DNA from: an uncultured Spirochaetia bacterium
GTDB lineage: Bacteria; Spirochaetota; Spirochaetia; JABEVK01
NCBI GenBank assembly: GCA_937960645.1
Contig: CALGPJ010000005.1
Coordinates: 1 to 64,000, forward strand
Direction of reading: 5' to 3'
DNA length: 64,000 nucleotides
A model generated the notes under the pieces. It was given only the letters and a program-made list of their open reading frames with translations. It ran no database searches and was not told where the DNA came from. The position numbers were made by a program, and so were the translations under genes. Positions 17,579 to 26,458 of this stretch are shown here, piece after piece (the stretch's first letter is position 1; every line of letters starts with the position of its first letter).

Positions 17579-18300
17579 GTATAGAAGAGGCAAAAAAGCG
17601 GGCCGCCTACCAGGCCGTTGACACCTACGTGAAGCCGGGTGTGCGGTTGGGGATGGGCACCGGATCCACCGCAGCCTACGTGTTGGAAAGGGTCACCGCC
17701 CTGTGGAACGCGGGCCACCTCGAGGGGCTCCTGGTGGTGCCCACCAGTCTGGGCACCGAGTGGGCCTGCCGTCAGGCGAGTCTGCCCGTCACCACCCTGG
17801 ACGATCCCCGCATCCAGGGCCGGCTGGATGTGACGCTGGACGGAGCCGACGTCATCGCACCACAGCTGAGCCTGATCAAGGGCGGCGGGGGCGCCCTGTT
17901 GACCGAAAAAATCGTGGCCCGCGCTTCGGACCAATTCGTGGTGGTCGCCGACGCGAGTAAACTCCAGCCCCACCTGGGAACCGGCTTTCCCCTGCCTCTC
18001 GAGGTCCTCCCCCAGGCCCAGGCCCTGGTGCTGCGCTTGCTGCGGGAGATGGGGGCCCAGGCCCACATTCGGCAGGGGGGCGGCAAGGCGGGGCCGGTCA
18101 TCACCGATAGTGGCCACATTCTGATCGATGTCGTCTTCCCTGCCCCCATCGACCCGGTTGCCATGGAAAGGGAGCTGGACTCCATTCCCGGCGTGCTCGA
18201 ATCCGGCCTCTTTGTCCGACTGGCCCACGCTGCGGTGGTGGGTCACCCGGGCGGCCGCGTCGAGGTGCTTCGGTTTGATTCTCCGGCATCTTTTCATTAA
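17575..18300 (+). CDS. rpiA: Ribose-5-phosphate isomerase A
   Basis: 241 residues. RpiA interconverts ribose-5-P and ribulose-5-P in the pentose phosphate pathway. Motifs seen are LGMGTGSTA, LDVTLDGADVI, KGGGGALLTEKIVA and the later VVVADASK. The ATG overlaps the lysS stop (ATGA), so it is translationally coupled to lysS. Confidence 0.95.
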   Translation: MSIEEAKKRAAYQAVDTYVKPGVRLGMGTGSTAAYVLERVTALWNAGHLEGLLVVPTSLGTEWACRQASLPVTTLDDPRIQGRLDVTLDGADVIAPQLSLIKGGGGALLTEKIVARASDQFVVVADASKLQPHLGTGFPLPLEVLPQAQALVLRLLREMGAQAHIRQGGGKAGPVITDSGHILIDVVFPAPIDPVAMERELDSIPGVLESGLFVRLAHAAVVGHPGGRVEVLRFDSPASFH

Positions 18301-18321
18301 GATAATTTCAGGGGGTAAAAA

Positions 18322-18729
18322 ATGGCGTTTATCGATTGGAGTGCCGAGTACGATGTCGGCGTCAACCTATTCAACAAACAGCACCAAGGACTGGTGGCCC
18401 TGGTCAACAAGCTCCACGAGGCGATGCTCGAGGGCAAGAGCCGCAGCGTGATGTCTTCCATCCTGGATGACCTCATCAAGTACACAGCGGAACATTTTTC
18501 CAGCGAGGAAGAGTATTTCCACAAGCACCATTATCCCCTCGACGCGGAACACACTCAGCAGCACCAGGCTTTGACCGACCAGGTCATCAAGTTCAAACAG
18601 GACTACGAATCGGGACAGACGACCATCGGCGTTCCCCTGCTGGATTTCCTGCGCAAGTGGCTGGTAGAACACATCCAGGGCGCCGACATGAAATACAAAA
18701 GCTTTTTCCAGGAAAAGGGTGTTTCCTGA
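18322..18729 (+). CDS. Bacteriohemerythrin
   Basis: 135 residues, GGGGG before the ATG at 18322. Di-iron ligands are placed as in the family: His in NKQHQ, HxxxE in HFSSEEEYF, His in QQHQ and the HxxxxD pair HIQGAD near the C-terminus. These proteins bind O2 for delivery or sensing. The next gene is a Cys-rich zinc ribbon, consistent with an oxygen or redox theme, though that link is only contextual. Confidence 0.93.
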   Translation: MAFIDWSAEYDVGVNLFNKQHQGLVALVNKLHEAMLEGKSRSVMSSILDDLIKYTAEHFSSEEEYFHKHHYPLDAEHTQQHQALTDQVIKFKQDYESGQTTIGVPLLDFLRKWLVEHIQGADMKYKSFFQEKGVS

Positions 18730-18741
18730 GGGAACCACGCG

Positions 18742-18954
18742 ATGATTGAGCTCCATTCCACCCTCACCTGCTGCTTTTGTCAAAAAACAACATCTCTCAC
18801 CATGCCGGAGGATGCCTGCCAGGTGTTTTTTGAGTGCCCCCATTGCCACCAGATTCTGCGTCCCAAACCAGGGGACTGTTGCGTGTTTTGTTCATACGGG
18901 GACGTTCCCTGCCCGCCGGTCCAGCAAGAAAGGCTGAACGGACGCTCGCCTTAG
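18742..18954 (+). CDS. GDCCVxC-type small zinc-ribbon protein
   Basis: 70 residues with nine cysteines: CCFC near the N-terminus, CPHC in the middle, and the diagnostic GDCCVFCSYG followed by VPCPP. This matches the GDCCVxC family, in which some members carry selenocysteine; this one uses ordinary codons. The function is unknown and probably involves metal or redox. It lies 12 bases after the hemerythrin gene and is likely co-transcribed. Confidence 0.8.
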   Translation: MIELHSTLTCCFCQKTTSLTMPEDACQVFFECPHCHQILRPKPGDCCVFCSYGDVPCPPVQQERLNGRSP

Positions 18955-19022
18955 CGTGCCGATCGCGAACGAAACTAACGAAAATCTAACATCAATAGGT
19001 CAATTTTTTGATTTAAAATAAG

Positions 19023-19049
19023 TTGATAGTGTTTTTACTCTGATATCAT
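19023..19049 (+). promoter_or_regulatory. Probable promoter of endonuclease I
   Basis: TTGATA (19023-19028) and TATCAT (19044-19049) with a 15-base spacer, followed by about 29 bases of leader containing GGGGGTAGAG before the ATG at 19079. The spacer is short, so this is tentative. Confidence 0.4.
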
Positions 19050-19078
19050 TCTAAGGCTTTTGCCTGGGGGTAGAGAAC

Positions 19079-19927
19079 ATGAAGAAACGATTGTTCCTGG
19101 GCCTTCTCCTGGCCTTCGGCTTGTTCCTTGGCTCCTGTGCCAACATCAGCTCGCCGCCGCCGGACTTTCCTACTCCGCCGCAGACCGTTACGACGCCTCC
19201 CTCCTTCCTCGAGGCGTACTACGCTCCCGCTCAGAACCTGACAGGTAGTGCGCTCAAGGCGGCCCTGCACAACATCATCAAAAACCACACCATCGTTCCC
19301 TACGGTACATCGGGGAGCGGAGTTTGGGGCGCCTTGATGGACCTGGATGAGGATCCCAATAACACCAACAACGTGATTTACGTCTACTCCCGTCGCAGTG
19401 AGCCCAAAAATCGTACTCAATACAATTATCCGTCGGATATGGACGCCTGGAACCGGGAGCACACCTTCCCCAAGAGTCGGTCTTTCAACAACAGCAAGTG
19501 GCCGGCCTACACCGACCTCCACCACATGCGCCCCGAAGACCGGACCATCAATTCTTCGCGCGGGGACCGCGACTTCAAGAGCGGCGGAGAACCGCACTCC
19601 GAATCGCCCAATATCAAGGTCGCACCAGGAACCTGGGAACCACCGGACGAAATCAAGGGGGATATCGCTCGCGGGATGTTTTACATGGCCGTCCGCTACG
19701 AGGGCACCTCTGCAAACGAACCGGACCTGGAAATCGTTAACCGGGCCACCAGCTCCGGAGAACCCAACATCGGCTACCTTAACGACCTTCTGGCCTGGCA
19801 CGACCTGGACCCTGTCGACGATCGGGAGCGGTTGCGCAACGAAAAGATTTACCAGCGCTACCAGGGCAACCGTAACCCCTTTGTGGATCACCCCGAATGG
19901 GTGCGACTGATATGGACGGAAGAATAA
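19079..19927 (+). CDS. Lipoprotein endonuclease I (EndA/NucM type)
   Basis: 282 residues. The lipoprotein signal ends in LGSC, then a Pro/Thr linker. The endonuclease I core has REHTFPKS (catalytic His region), TDLHHMRPEDRTINSSRGD and ARGMFYMAVRY. These Mg2+-dependent nucleases degrade extracellular DNA. A lipid anchor suggests surface or periplasmic nutrient scavenging, perhaps together with the EEP-type lipoprotein at 12.6-13.6 kb. Confidence 0.92.
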   Translation: MKKRLFLGLLLAFGLFLGSCANISSPPPDFPTPPQTVTTPPSFLEAYYAPAQNLTGSALKAALHNIIKNHTIVPYGTSGSGVWGALMDLDEDPNNTNNVIYVYSRRSEPKNRTQYNYPSDMDAWNREHTFPKSRSFNNSKWPAYTDLHHMRPEDRTINSSRGDRDFKSGGEPHSESPNIKVAPGTWEPPDEIKGDIARGMFYMAVRYEGTSANEPDLEIVNRATSSGEPNIGYLNDLLAWHDLDPVDDRERLRNEKIYQRYQGNRNPFVDHPEWVRLIWTEE

Positions 19928-20138
19928 GGAGCCCCTTTTCGCAACGAGTGCAGGGTAGTACCATACCTCCCAGGGATCCCTCGCCATAAACAGCGATGAG
20001 GAAGGAGAACCTGTAAATTCCCCAAAAATGGGAAGGATGGTGCCGCCCCACGCCCGAGTTTTCGGTTTTCCTGGTACATGGTTTCTTCTTTTACGGGCCA
20101 GGCAGTACGGGGTATGGGCTGCGATGTCAATGGCCCCT

Positions 20139-20654
20139 TCACTCCAAAAAGTGCTCCTCGTGGTCGCACCTTCGGTAATCGTAGAGCTCCGTGGGGTCGA
20201 ACCACACGGCCAGCTCGCGCTCGGCCTCCTCGGGGGTGGCGCTGGCGTGGATGACGTTGCGAATGGACTGGTTGGCGTCCCGGCTGAGGGCGTAGCCATG
20301 ATGGCTAAAGTCCCCACGAATGGTTCCGGGAGGCGCCGTGAGAGGTTCGGTGGGGCCGCACAGCTTGCGCATCACCTCGACGGCTCCGTTCCCGTGGACG
20401 GCCAGGGCGAGAACCGGTCCCGAGAGCAAAAAATCGATGAGGTTTTTCCAGACAGTCTCGCCATGGCGCTTGCCGATGTCTTCCCAGAGATAGTGGGCGC
20501 GGGCCTGGTCTTCGGTCGCCCGGACAAGTTTCATTCCGCGAATGTTCAACCCCGCATCCTCGATCCGGGTGAGAATGCGGCCGATCAAGCCACGTCGAAT
20601 CGCATCGGGTTTGAAAAGAACGAGGGTTGTTTGAAAATTTGCGTCCTTGGCCAT
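20139..20654 (-). CDS. ndk: Nucleoside-diphosphate kinase
   Basis: 171 residues from the ATG at 20654; the more upstream ATG at 20705 precedes the promoter. NDK balances NTP pools through a phospho-His, here in RNVIHASATPEEAE. It is longer than the usual 140 residues, with extra residues before the catalytic His (GDFSHHGYALSRDANQ) and a C-terminal extension ending in a His/Glu-rich tail. This long form is known in some lineages. Confidence 0.94.
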   Translation of the reverse strand: MAKDANFQTTLVLFKPDAIRRGLIGRILTRIEDAGLNIRGMKLVRATEDQARAHYLWEDIGKRHGETVWKNLIDFLLSGPVLALAVHGNGAVEVMRKLCGPTEPLTAPPGTIRGDFSHHGYALSRDANQSIRNVIHASATPEEAERELAVWFDPTELYDYRRCDHEEHFLE

Positions 20655-20663
20655 AGAATTGTT

Positions 20664-20691
20664 ACTATAGCGGAAACGGGGCGTTCCGCAA
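20664..20691 (-). promoter_or_regulatory. ndk promoter, leaderless
   Basis: TTGCGG (20686-20691), 16-base spacer, TATAGT (20664-20669), 9 bases to the ATG at 20654. No Shine-Dalgarno sequence. Confidence 0.6.
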
Positions 20692-20758
20692 GGGCCGGGG
20701 TTCATCCCCGGTGCAAACCGTTCGATACTTAAAGTAAATCGTTGGAGGATGGTATTCG

Positions 20759-22105
20759 ATGAATAAAATGTTTTTTTTGATCTCGCTCCTGATGATCCTT
20801 TCTGCTTGCCAAAGCGTGAGTGTCAAATATACCGAAGGCGTCACGGTTCTTCCGCCGAACCAGTACCCCGCCGAACTGGCTGAGCTTTTCAAATCGCTCG
20901 GTGACCGAGATACGCCCGAGGCCAACGACATCGTCAAACGATGGGAAGATTGGATGCAGGAACGCGGCGGACTTCCCCTCCTTCAGGGGAACAAAGTGAC
21001 CTTCGTTTTCTTCTACAGCAATACGGAGCTGAATGTTTCGCGCGTCAGCCTTCAAACCGACTTCAACAACTGGGCGGAACAGGACTACCTTTACCGGTGG
21101 GGGCAAACCCGTTTGTTTTATAAGACCTATCAGCTTCCCGAGATCGGTCTCCGGCAGTACAATTATCTGGTTTACGACCTGGAAATCCCGCGTATCGAGC
21201 TGGATCCCCACAACCCCGCCATGACACCCGGCCGCCCCAGGAGGAACATCATGGGCTTTGACAGCAACAAAATGGGCATCGTGAGCTTTTTCCGGGGCCC
21301 CATTCCACCAGAGGGCTTCCTGGTTCGCGCCCGTGAAGTTTCGGTGTACACGCCGCCCGGGTACCGAGAGCGCCCCAACCAGCGTTATCCCGTGTTCTAC
21401 ATGATGGATGGCCAGAACATTTGGGACGGCTCGGGCCTTCCCTTTGGCGGTTGGAAGGCCAACACCATCGCCGACCGCCTCCTCGAGGAACGCAAAATCG
21501 AGCCCTTCATCATCGTGGGAATCGCCAACTCGTCGCGCCGGGCCGAAGAGTACGTGGGCGGAAGCATCTTTCACAAAATGACGCCCACCCTGGACGAGGG
21601 CTTCGTCAGCCAGGCCAGGCGCCTTCACGAAGAGTTCCGCCGCTACGTGGTCGAGGTGGTCAAACCCTTTATCGACAAAACCTACCGCACCCTTCCCGAC
21701 CCTGCCAACACCGCCATCGGGGGGGCCAGCTTTGGGGCAGGAGTCAGCCTGAGCATCGCCTTCGCCTACCCCGGTGTCTTCGGCAAGGTGGCGGCCGTCA
21801 GCGGCGGAAACTATTCCCCGGGCAATCCGCAGTGGGAGGGCAAACCCTACGTGATGTACCCCTGGCTCATGGACACCCTCATTCGTCAAAAGCTCCCCAT
21901 CAAGATTTGGCTGGACTGCGGTACCGAAAACGTGGATGCCCTCTTCGTTCCCCGATCCCGCGAGATGAACGAACACCTGCTCCGTTTGGGCTGGAAGGAG
22001 GGTCAGGACCTGCGATGGGTAGAGGACCGCGGGGCCGGACACAACGAGGCGGCCTGGGCCAAACGCCTTCCCGAAATCTTCACCTTTCTGTTTCCCCGGC
22101 GTTAA
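20759..22105 (+). CDS. Lipoprotein esterase of the alpha/beta-hydrolase (PF00756-like) family
   Basis: 448 residues, GGAGG before the ATG at 20759. The lipobox is LSAC. The N-terminal half looks like a carbohydrate-binding beta domain (VSRVSLQTDFNNWAEQD). The C-terminal half is an esterase D-like hydrolase: YTPPGYRERPNQRYPVFYMMDGQ, nucleophile GASFG and the final His in GAGHNEAAW. Related enzymes remove acyl groups from plant polysaccharides or siderophores. The substrate is not known. It meets the GH18 gene tail-to-tail with a shared TTAA. Confidence 0.88.
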   Translation: MNKMFFLISLLMILSACQSVSVKYTEGVTVLPPNQYPAELAELFKSLGDRDTPEANDIVKRWEDWMQERGGLPLLQGNKVTFVFFYSNTELNVSRVSLQTDFNNWAEQDYLYRWGQTRLFYKTYQLPEIGLRQYNYLVYDLEIPRIELDPHNPAMTPGRPRRNIMGFDSNKMGIVSFFRGPIPPEGFLVRAREVSVYTPPGYRERPNQRYPVFYMMDGQNIWDGSGLPFGGWKANTIADRLLEERKIEPFIIVGIANSSRRAEEYVGGSIFHKMTPTLDEGFVSQARRLHEEFRRYVVEVVKPFIDKTYRTLPDPANTAIGGASFGAGVSLSIAFAYPGVFGKVAAVSGGNYSPGNPQWEGKPYVMYPWLMDTLIRQKLPIKIWLDCGTENVDALFVPRSREMNEHLLRLGWKEGQDLRWVEDRGAGHNEAAWAKRLPEIFTFLFPRR

Positions 22106-23121
22106 CGTGGCCGCAGTGCCACGAAGGGAAAGTATTCACGGTTGATCTCACTGATGGCCCGGAGCAGGCTCCGTTCCCCGGGGTCGTCCTGGCCCAGCTG
22201 CCAAATCATCACACCCGCCAGGCCCAACCGTCGGGCGAGCCGGGTCTTTTGCCCAATGGTTTTCGGACCATTGAAATGGTAACCGCCAGCCTCATCCCGA
22301 TCGGGGCCAGGGTCCAGCTTTTTGATGATGTCCCGGTAGCTCAGGGCCGGACCTGTACCATGTTCTACCGCGATACGACCATAGAACGGCAGCCCGAGGA
22401 CCACCTTTTCGGGGGGGACCTGGCGGAGGATCATCTTGAGGTGCTGACGGGTTTTTTCGTAGCTGGCATGGATACCGCTGTCGTCGTAACTCATGAGGTG
22501 AACCTGATCGACGTAACGGTAGCTCTCCGTGAGCAGGGGGACGTAGGGGCTGACGGCAACGCTGAGCTTCAGCCCATACGGGTCAAACATCTGCCGCAGC
22601 TGCGCCAGCAAGGCCACAAAGTCGCTCAGGGATGAGCCGCGCGGGTATTCCCAGTCGATGTCCACGCCGACAAAGCCTTCCTTGACAGCGGTCCGGGTGA
22701 TTTGTGCCGCGAAGTGCCGACGCAGCTGCGGGTCGGCCGCAATTCGGGCCAGCGAATTTTGGTAAGGCAGGTCCCCCAGGTCCTTGATCCCCAGATGGAG
22801 TCTCAACTGGTACTGCTGCCCCCACTGTCTTACCCGGTTCCACTCCCCCCGCCGGCCGGAACTGATTTTGATCGATCCGTCGGCTTCGGGGGTGGCGGCG
22901 AAATACACCAAATCGGTCAGGTATTCCAGCCGTGAGGGTTCCACCGTAGCCAGGCTGTAGACGGGGAGGTACCCGGTGATTTGAAACTGGCCGGGGTCGG
23001 GACGCGGAGAGGGCCGGCTGAAAATGAATTCGGGTTCCACCCTCTCGGGAAGGATCAGAGAGGGCAGGTAACAGGAACCCAACAGGGCCAGGAAAGCAAG
23101 CCGGAGCCAAGACATTTCCAT
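22102..23121 (-). CDS. GH18-family glycoside hydrolase lipoprotein
   Basis: 339 residues from the ATG at 23121 (a second ATG at 23115 is possible). The lipoprotein signal ends in LLGSC. The GH18 catalytic motif DxxDxDxE appears as GVDIDWEYP, with a TIM-barrel sequence around it (HLMSYDD, VVLGLPFYGR, GVMIWQLGQD). Family members cleave chitin or peptidoglycan-type N-acetylglucosaminides. It may act with the neighbouring esterase in polysaccharide use, but the two are convergent, not co-transcribed. Confidence 0.9.
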   Translation of the reverse strand: MEMSWLRLAFLALLGSCYLPSLILPERVEPEFIFSRPSPRPDPGQFQITGYLPVYSLATVEPSRLEYLTDLVYFAATPEADGSIKISSGRRGEWNRVRQWGQQYQLRLHLGIKDLGDLPYQNSLARIAADPQLRRHFAAQITRTAVKEGFVGVDIDWEYPRGSSLSDFVALLAQLRQMFDPYGLKLSVAVSPYVPLLTESYRYVDQVHLMSYDDSGIHASYEKTRQHLKMILRQVPPEKVVLGLPFYGRIAVEHGTGPALSYRDIIKKLDPGPDRDEAGGYHFNGPKTIGQKTRLARRLGLAGVMIWQLGQDDPGERSLLRAISEINREYFPFVALRPR

Positions 23122-23137
23122 CACAATATAGCATAAT
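23109..23137 (+). promoter_or_regulatory. mtnN-luxS promoter, leaderless
   Basis: AAGACA (23109-23114), 17-base spacer, CATAAT (23132-23137), 6 bases to the ATG at 23144. The 6-base gap is G-rich, so a weak ribosome site cannot be fully excluded. Confidence 0.5.
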
Positions 23138-23143
23138 GGGGGC

Positions 23144-23866
23144 ATGATTGGCATCATCGGTGCGATGGAAGAGGAAGTCACCCTGCTCAGAAGCAAGCTG
23201 GAATCGATTCAGGAAATTCAGCATGGTGGTATGGTCTTTTACACAGGGAAGCTCCACGACACGGATGTGGTCCTTGTCCGATCCCGAATTGGCAAGGTCA
23301 ACGCGGCAAGCGCCACCACCCTTTTGCTGCGGGAGTATCGGCCGCGTTACGTCATCAACACTGGCAGTGCCGGGGGGCTGTTGAACCAGATCCAACGCTT
23401 CGGGGACGTGCTGATTCCCGACCGGCTGGCCCACCACGATGTGGACGTGACAGCCTTCGGTTACCGTCCCGGCCAGATCCCCGGTCAGGAGGCCGACTAC
23501 CCCGCCCACCCTCTCCTGGTGGAAAAGGCCGAGGAGGCCATGGAGAACCTGTTGAAAGAGGGGATTTTTCCACCGGGTACCCGCCACCACCGGGGCCTTC
23601 TGGTCAGTGGAGACTCGTTCATCGCGGATCCCGAAAAGGCTGCGCGAATTCGAAAGACCTTTCCGAACGCGGTCGCGGTGGAAATGGAGGCGGCGGCCAT
23701 CGCCCAGGTCTGCGTCAATTTCGAGGTGCCCTTCGTGGTCACCCGGGCCCTCTCAGACATTGCCGGGGTAGAGAGCCCCATGAGCTTTGCAGAGTTTTTG
23801 CCCATCGCCGCCACCCGCAGTGCGGCCCTGGTCGAACGCCTGATTCAAATGGTACAGGAGGTATAA
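23144..23866 (+). CDS. mtnN: 5'-methylthioadenosine/S-adenosylhomocysteine nucleosidase
   Basis: 240 residues, standard length. It starts MIGIIGAMEEEV, with NTGSAGGLL, VSGDSFI and the purine-site VEMEAAAIAQ, then RALSDIAG. It cleaves adenine from MTA and SAH, giving S-ribosylhomocysteine for LuxS, whose gene follows 2 bases later. Together they recycle SAH and produce the AI-2 precursor. Confidence 0.96.
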   Translation: MIGIIGAMEEEVTLLRSKLESIQEIQHGGMVFYTGKLHDTDVVLVRSRIGKVNAASATTLLLREYRPRYVINTGSAGGLLNQIQRFGDVLIPDRLAHHDVDVTAFGYRPGQIPGQEADYPAHPLLVEKAEEAMENLLKEGIFPPGTRHHRGLLVSGDSFIADPEKAARIRKTFPNAVAVEMEAAAIAQVCVNFEVPFVVTRALSDIAGVESPMSFAEFLPIAATRSAALVERLIQMVQEV

Positions 23867-23868
23867 CC

Positions 23869-24354
23869 ATGGATCTCAAAAAAATCGTGAGTTTCACCAT
23901 CGACCACATCCGAATGAGCCGGGGGGTCTTCGTATCCCGTGTCGACGAGGTGGGCGGGGAAAAAGTCGTCACCTTCGATATCCGCATGAAGGAGCCCAAC
24001 CGTGAACCCGTGATGGACATTCCCGCCCTGCACACCATCGAACACCTGGGCGCCACCTACCTCAGAAATCACCCGGAACTGGCAGATCGGACCATCTACT
24101 TCGGGCCCATGGGTTGCCGCACCGGCTGTTACATGATCCTGCGCGGCATCGAGACCAGCGAAGAGGCTCTCACCATCGTTCGGGACATGATGCGCTGGAT
24201 TGTGGACTTCAATGACCAGGTACCCGGTGCGGCCGCGAGGGATTGCGGCAACTGGAGGGACCACAACCTCGACATGGCCCGCTGGGAGGCCAAAAAGTTC
24301 CTGACCGAGGTGCTGGAACACCCGCGGCCCGAAAACCTTCAGTACCCCGCGTAG
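23869..24354 (+). CDS. luxS: S-ribosylhomocysteine lyase (AI-2 synthase)
   Basis: 161 residues, AGGAGGT before the ATG. Metal ligands HTIEH and the later Cys in the GMARDC-type region (AARDCGNWRDH) are present, with the catalytic FGPMGCRTG. It converts S-ribosylhomocysteine to homocysteine and DPD, the AI-2 precursor. It is in an operon with mtnN. Its 3' end overlaps convergent rlmN by 16 bases. Confidence 0.96.
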   Translation: MDLKKIVSFTIDHIRMSRGVFVSRVDEVGGEKVVTFDIRMKEPNREPVMDIPALHTIEHLGATYLRNHPELADRTIYFGPMGCRTGCYMILRGIETSEEALTIVRDMMRWIVDFNDQVPGAAARDCGNWRDHNLDMARWEAKKFLTEVLEHPRPENLQYPA

Positions 24355-25364
24355 GTCCCGCGAGAGCCCAATAGCCCGCAGGCGGCCTCGATGTCCTCAC
24401 CCCGGCTTTTGCGGATGGTCGTGCGGATTCCCTTGTCGAGCAACACCCGCTGAAACTCTTCCATGCGCTTGCGGGAGGCCGCCTGAAATTCCGTCCCGGG
24501 GACGTTGTGGAACTTGATCAGGTTGACGCGCACCTCCAGGCCGTGCAGGAGCCTCACCAATTCCCTGGCATGGCGGGGACTGTCGTTGAGCCCATCGAAC
24601 ACGATGTATTCGACGTAGATCCGTCGTTTCCCGTCCTCGTGGCGCCTCAGCAGGTCAATCACTCGACCGATGGGCCAGACCTTCTGGCAGGGCATCAACC
24701 GGGCGCGCTCCTCGTCGAAGGGAGAATGAACGCTCAGGGCCAGGCGCACCGGGGTTTTGCGCAGAAACTCCTCGAGGTGGGGCAAGACCCCGACGGTGCT
24801 GACGCAGATGCGCTGGTGGCTGAGTCCGTAGCCCCAGTCTGAAATCAGGACCTCGAGCGCCTGCAAAACCGCTGCCATGTTGTCCAGGGGCTCCCCCATG
24901 CCCATGAAAACCAGGTTGGTAATCCGCGAACGTTCGGGCAGTTGCGCATACTGGCCCAGGATTTGACCGCTTTCCAGATTGCCCTGGAATCCCAGCCTCC
25001 CGGTCATGCAAAACTTGCAGCCCATCTTGCAACCCGCCTGGGTACTGAGACACAGGGTGGCTCTTTCATCCTCGGGAATGTAGGCGGCTTCCACCGTTCC
25101 CGAGGGGACTGGAAACAGGTACTTTTTGGTTCCGTCCGCGGACGCGGCTCCCAGGTGGGGATCGGGCCGGTCCAGCGTGAAGCTGGCCTCCAGCCGGCTG
25201 CGCAGGACCCTGGGGAGATTGGACATCGCCGCAAACGAGCGGCAGTCCTTGTGGTACATCCACTCGGCCAGCTGGCGGGCGGTATACCTGGGGGCGTTCA
25301 GATCACGGCAGAGTTGTTCCAGCTGGGAAAGTGTCCATCCAAAAAGGCTGGGCAAAACGTTCAT
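24339..25364 (-). CDS. rlmN: 23S rRNA / tRNA (adenine-C2) methyltransferase RlmN
   Basis: 341 residues from the ATG at 25364, where the family N-terminus MNVLPSLFGWTLSQLEQL begins; there is no ribosome site, so this may also be leaderless. The radical-SAM motif CxxxCxxC is in GCKMGCKFCMTG. MGMGEPLDN and the C-terminal acceptor Cys in EAACGLLGSRG are present. It methylates A2503 of 23S rRNA and A37 of tRNAs. Confidence 0.94.
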   Translation of the reverse strand: MNVLPSLFGWTLSQLEQLCRDLNAPRYTARQLAEWMYHKDCRSFAAMSNLPRVLRSRLEASFTLDRPDPHLGAASADGTKKYLFPVPSGTVEAAYIPEDERATLCLSTQAGCKMGCKFCMTGRLGFQGNLESGQILGQYAQLPERSRITNLVFMGMGEPLDNMAAVLQALEVLISDWGYGLSHQRICVSTVGVLPHLEEFLRKTPVRLALSVHSPFDEERARLMPCQKVWPIGRVIDLLRRHEDGKRRIYVEYIVFDGLNDSPRHARELVRLLHGLEVRVNLIKFHNVPGTEFQAASRKRMEEFQRVLLDKGIRTTIRKSRGEDIEAACGLLGSRGTYAGY

Positions 25365-25451
25365 CGGAAAAAAATCATGCCACAATTCGGATTTTCGTTC
25401 CAGAGTACGTTCAAAATGCAAAAAAAAGTGCATATATCTGAGGAGGTGAGT

Positions 25452-26450
25452 ATGTTTTATCGAAAAGTGTTTGTGGTCATCCTGCTGGCGGCGTCGTGCG
25501 CTCAATCGCCCGATATTTGGGTCCCCCGGGAGGTGGACTTCACGCCGCCACGGATGGTTTCCTGTGAGCGGGACGGTTCCAATACCGTCGTCCTGCGCTT
25601 CGACAAACCAGTCGCCCAGCTGTCCATCACTGCCCCCGAAGGGGAGGTTGGCCATCAAAGCGAGGACAGCCTGGATTTCCGACTTTCCTTCAGTGTGGAT
25701 CCCCAGCCTGGGGCCGAGTGGGTTCTCAAGGTTCAAGCCGCCGACGGAGCGGGAAATAGCGCCCTCTATCTGGTGGCGGTGTACGGGGTCAACCCCCGAC
25801 TGCCCCCGGTGCGCCTCAACGAACTGAGCATCCAGGGCAGCAACACCAAACCGGATTACATCGAACTTCTGGCTCTGGGGGACGGCAACCTCGCAGGACT
25901 GGTGGTTGCCCTGGGGAAACCGGCCGACGGGGAGGCCTTCTATACCTTCCCCTCGGTCGAGGTCCGCAAGGGGGACTACATCCTTTTGCATACCAAACCC
26001 CAGGGAATCCCGCAAGAAAAGGATGAGACGAAGAACAAGTGGGAAAGCGGCGGACTGCTCAGCTCGCCAACGGCCTGGGATTTCTGGTGGCGCGGGGGCA
26101 AGGGGCTTTCGGGCACGAACGGGCTGGTGGTGTTGTTGGACAATCCGCGCGGCCGCGGTTTGGACGCTGTGCTGTACTCCAACCGCACCTCAGCCAGCGA
26201 CGACCGCTACCAGGGCTGGGGCAGCGCCGCAATGCTGCAGCGGGTGGAATGGCTGGCGCGCCTGGGCACCTGGGGGGACGGCACGGCGGAGAAACTCGCC
26301 CCCGAGGACGCGGTCCCCTCGTCGTACGCGACCTCGACCCGCACCTTGAACCGAAAGAACACCGGCAGCGGCAAGAGTGCGTGGTTCACGGGAGCCAGCG
26401 GCACGGCAACCCCCGGGGCCGTCAACACCACTCAGGCACACAGCCCCTGA
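25452..26450 (+). CDS. Lipoprotein with lamin-tail-like domain
   Basis: 332 residues, with GAGGAGGTGAGT immediately before the ATG at 25452. The lipobox is LAASC. An Ig-like N-terminal domain (VVLRFDKPVAQLSITAPEG) is followed from about 115 by a lamin-tail-domain pattern: VRLNELSIQGSNTKPDYIEL, then GDYILLHT and LDAVLYSN. Such domains occur in secreted proteins, often beside nucleases or adhesins. Function is unknown. Confidence 0.75.
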   Translation: MFYRKVFVVILLAASCAQSPDIWVPREVDFTPPRMVSCERDGSNTVVLRFDKPVAQLSITAPEGEVGHQSEDSLDFRLSFSVDPQPGAEWVLKVQAADGAGNSALYLVAVYGVNPRLPPVRLNELSIQGSNTKPDYIELLALGDGNLAGLVVALGKPADGEAFYTFPSVEVRKGDYILLHTKPQGIPQEKDETKNKWESGGLLSSPTAWDFWWRGGKGLSGTNGLVVLLDNPRGRGLDAVLYSNRTSASDDRYQGWGSAAMLQRVEWLARLGTWGDGTAEKLAPEDAVPSSYATSTRTLNRKNTGSGKSAWFTGASGTATPGAVNTTQAHSP

Positions 26451-26458
26451 ACGTCATG

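Noticed and set aside
19928..20138. 211-base gap between endonuclease I and ndk examined for a gene or riboswitch
   Set aside because: Only frames without ribosome site or promoter, and no recognisable structured RNA.
20691..20711. GC hairpin with a TTCAT loop that resembles a tRNA T-arm
   Set aside because: A 7-base T-loop cannot be formed with a 5-bp stem, and no acceptor or anticodon arms are present nearby.
24942..25451. Upstream extension of the lamin-tail lipoprotein frame
   Set aside because: The ribosome site and lipoprotein signal fix the start at 25452; the extension is antisense to rlmN.
25365..26015. Upstream extension of the rlmN frame
   Set aside because: Antisense to the lamin-tail lipoprotein gene, and the RlmN family N-terminus begins at 25364.
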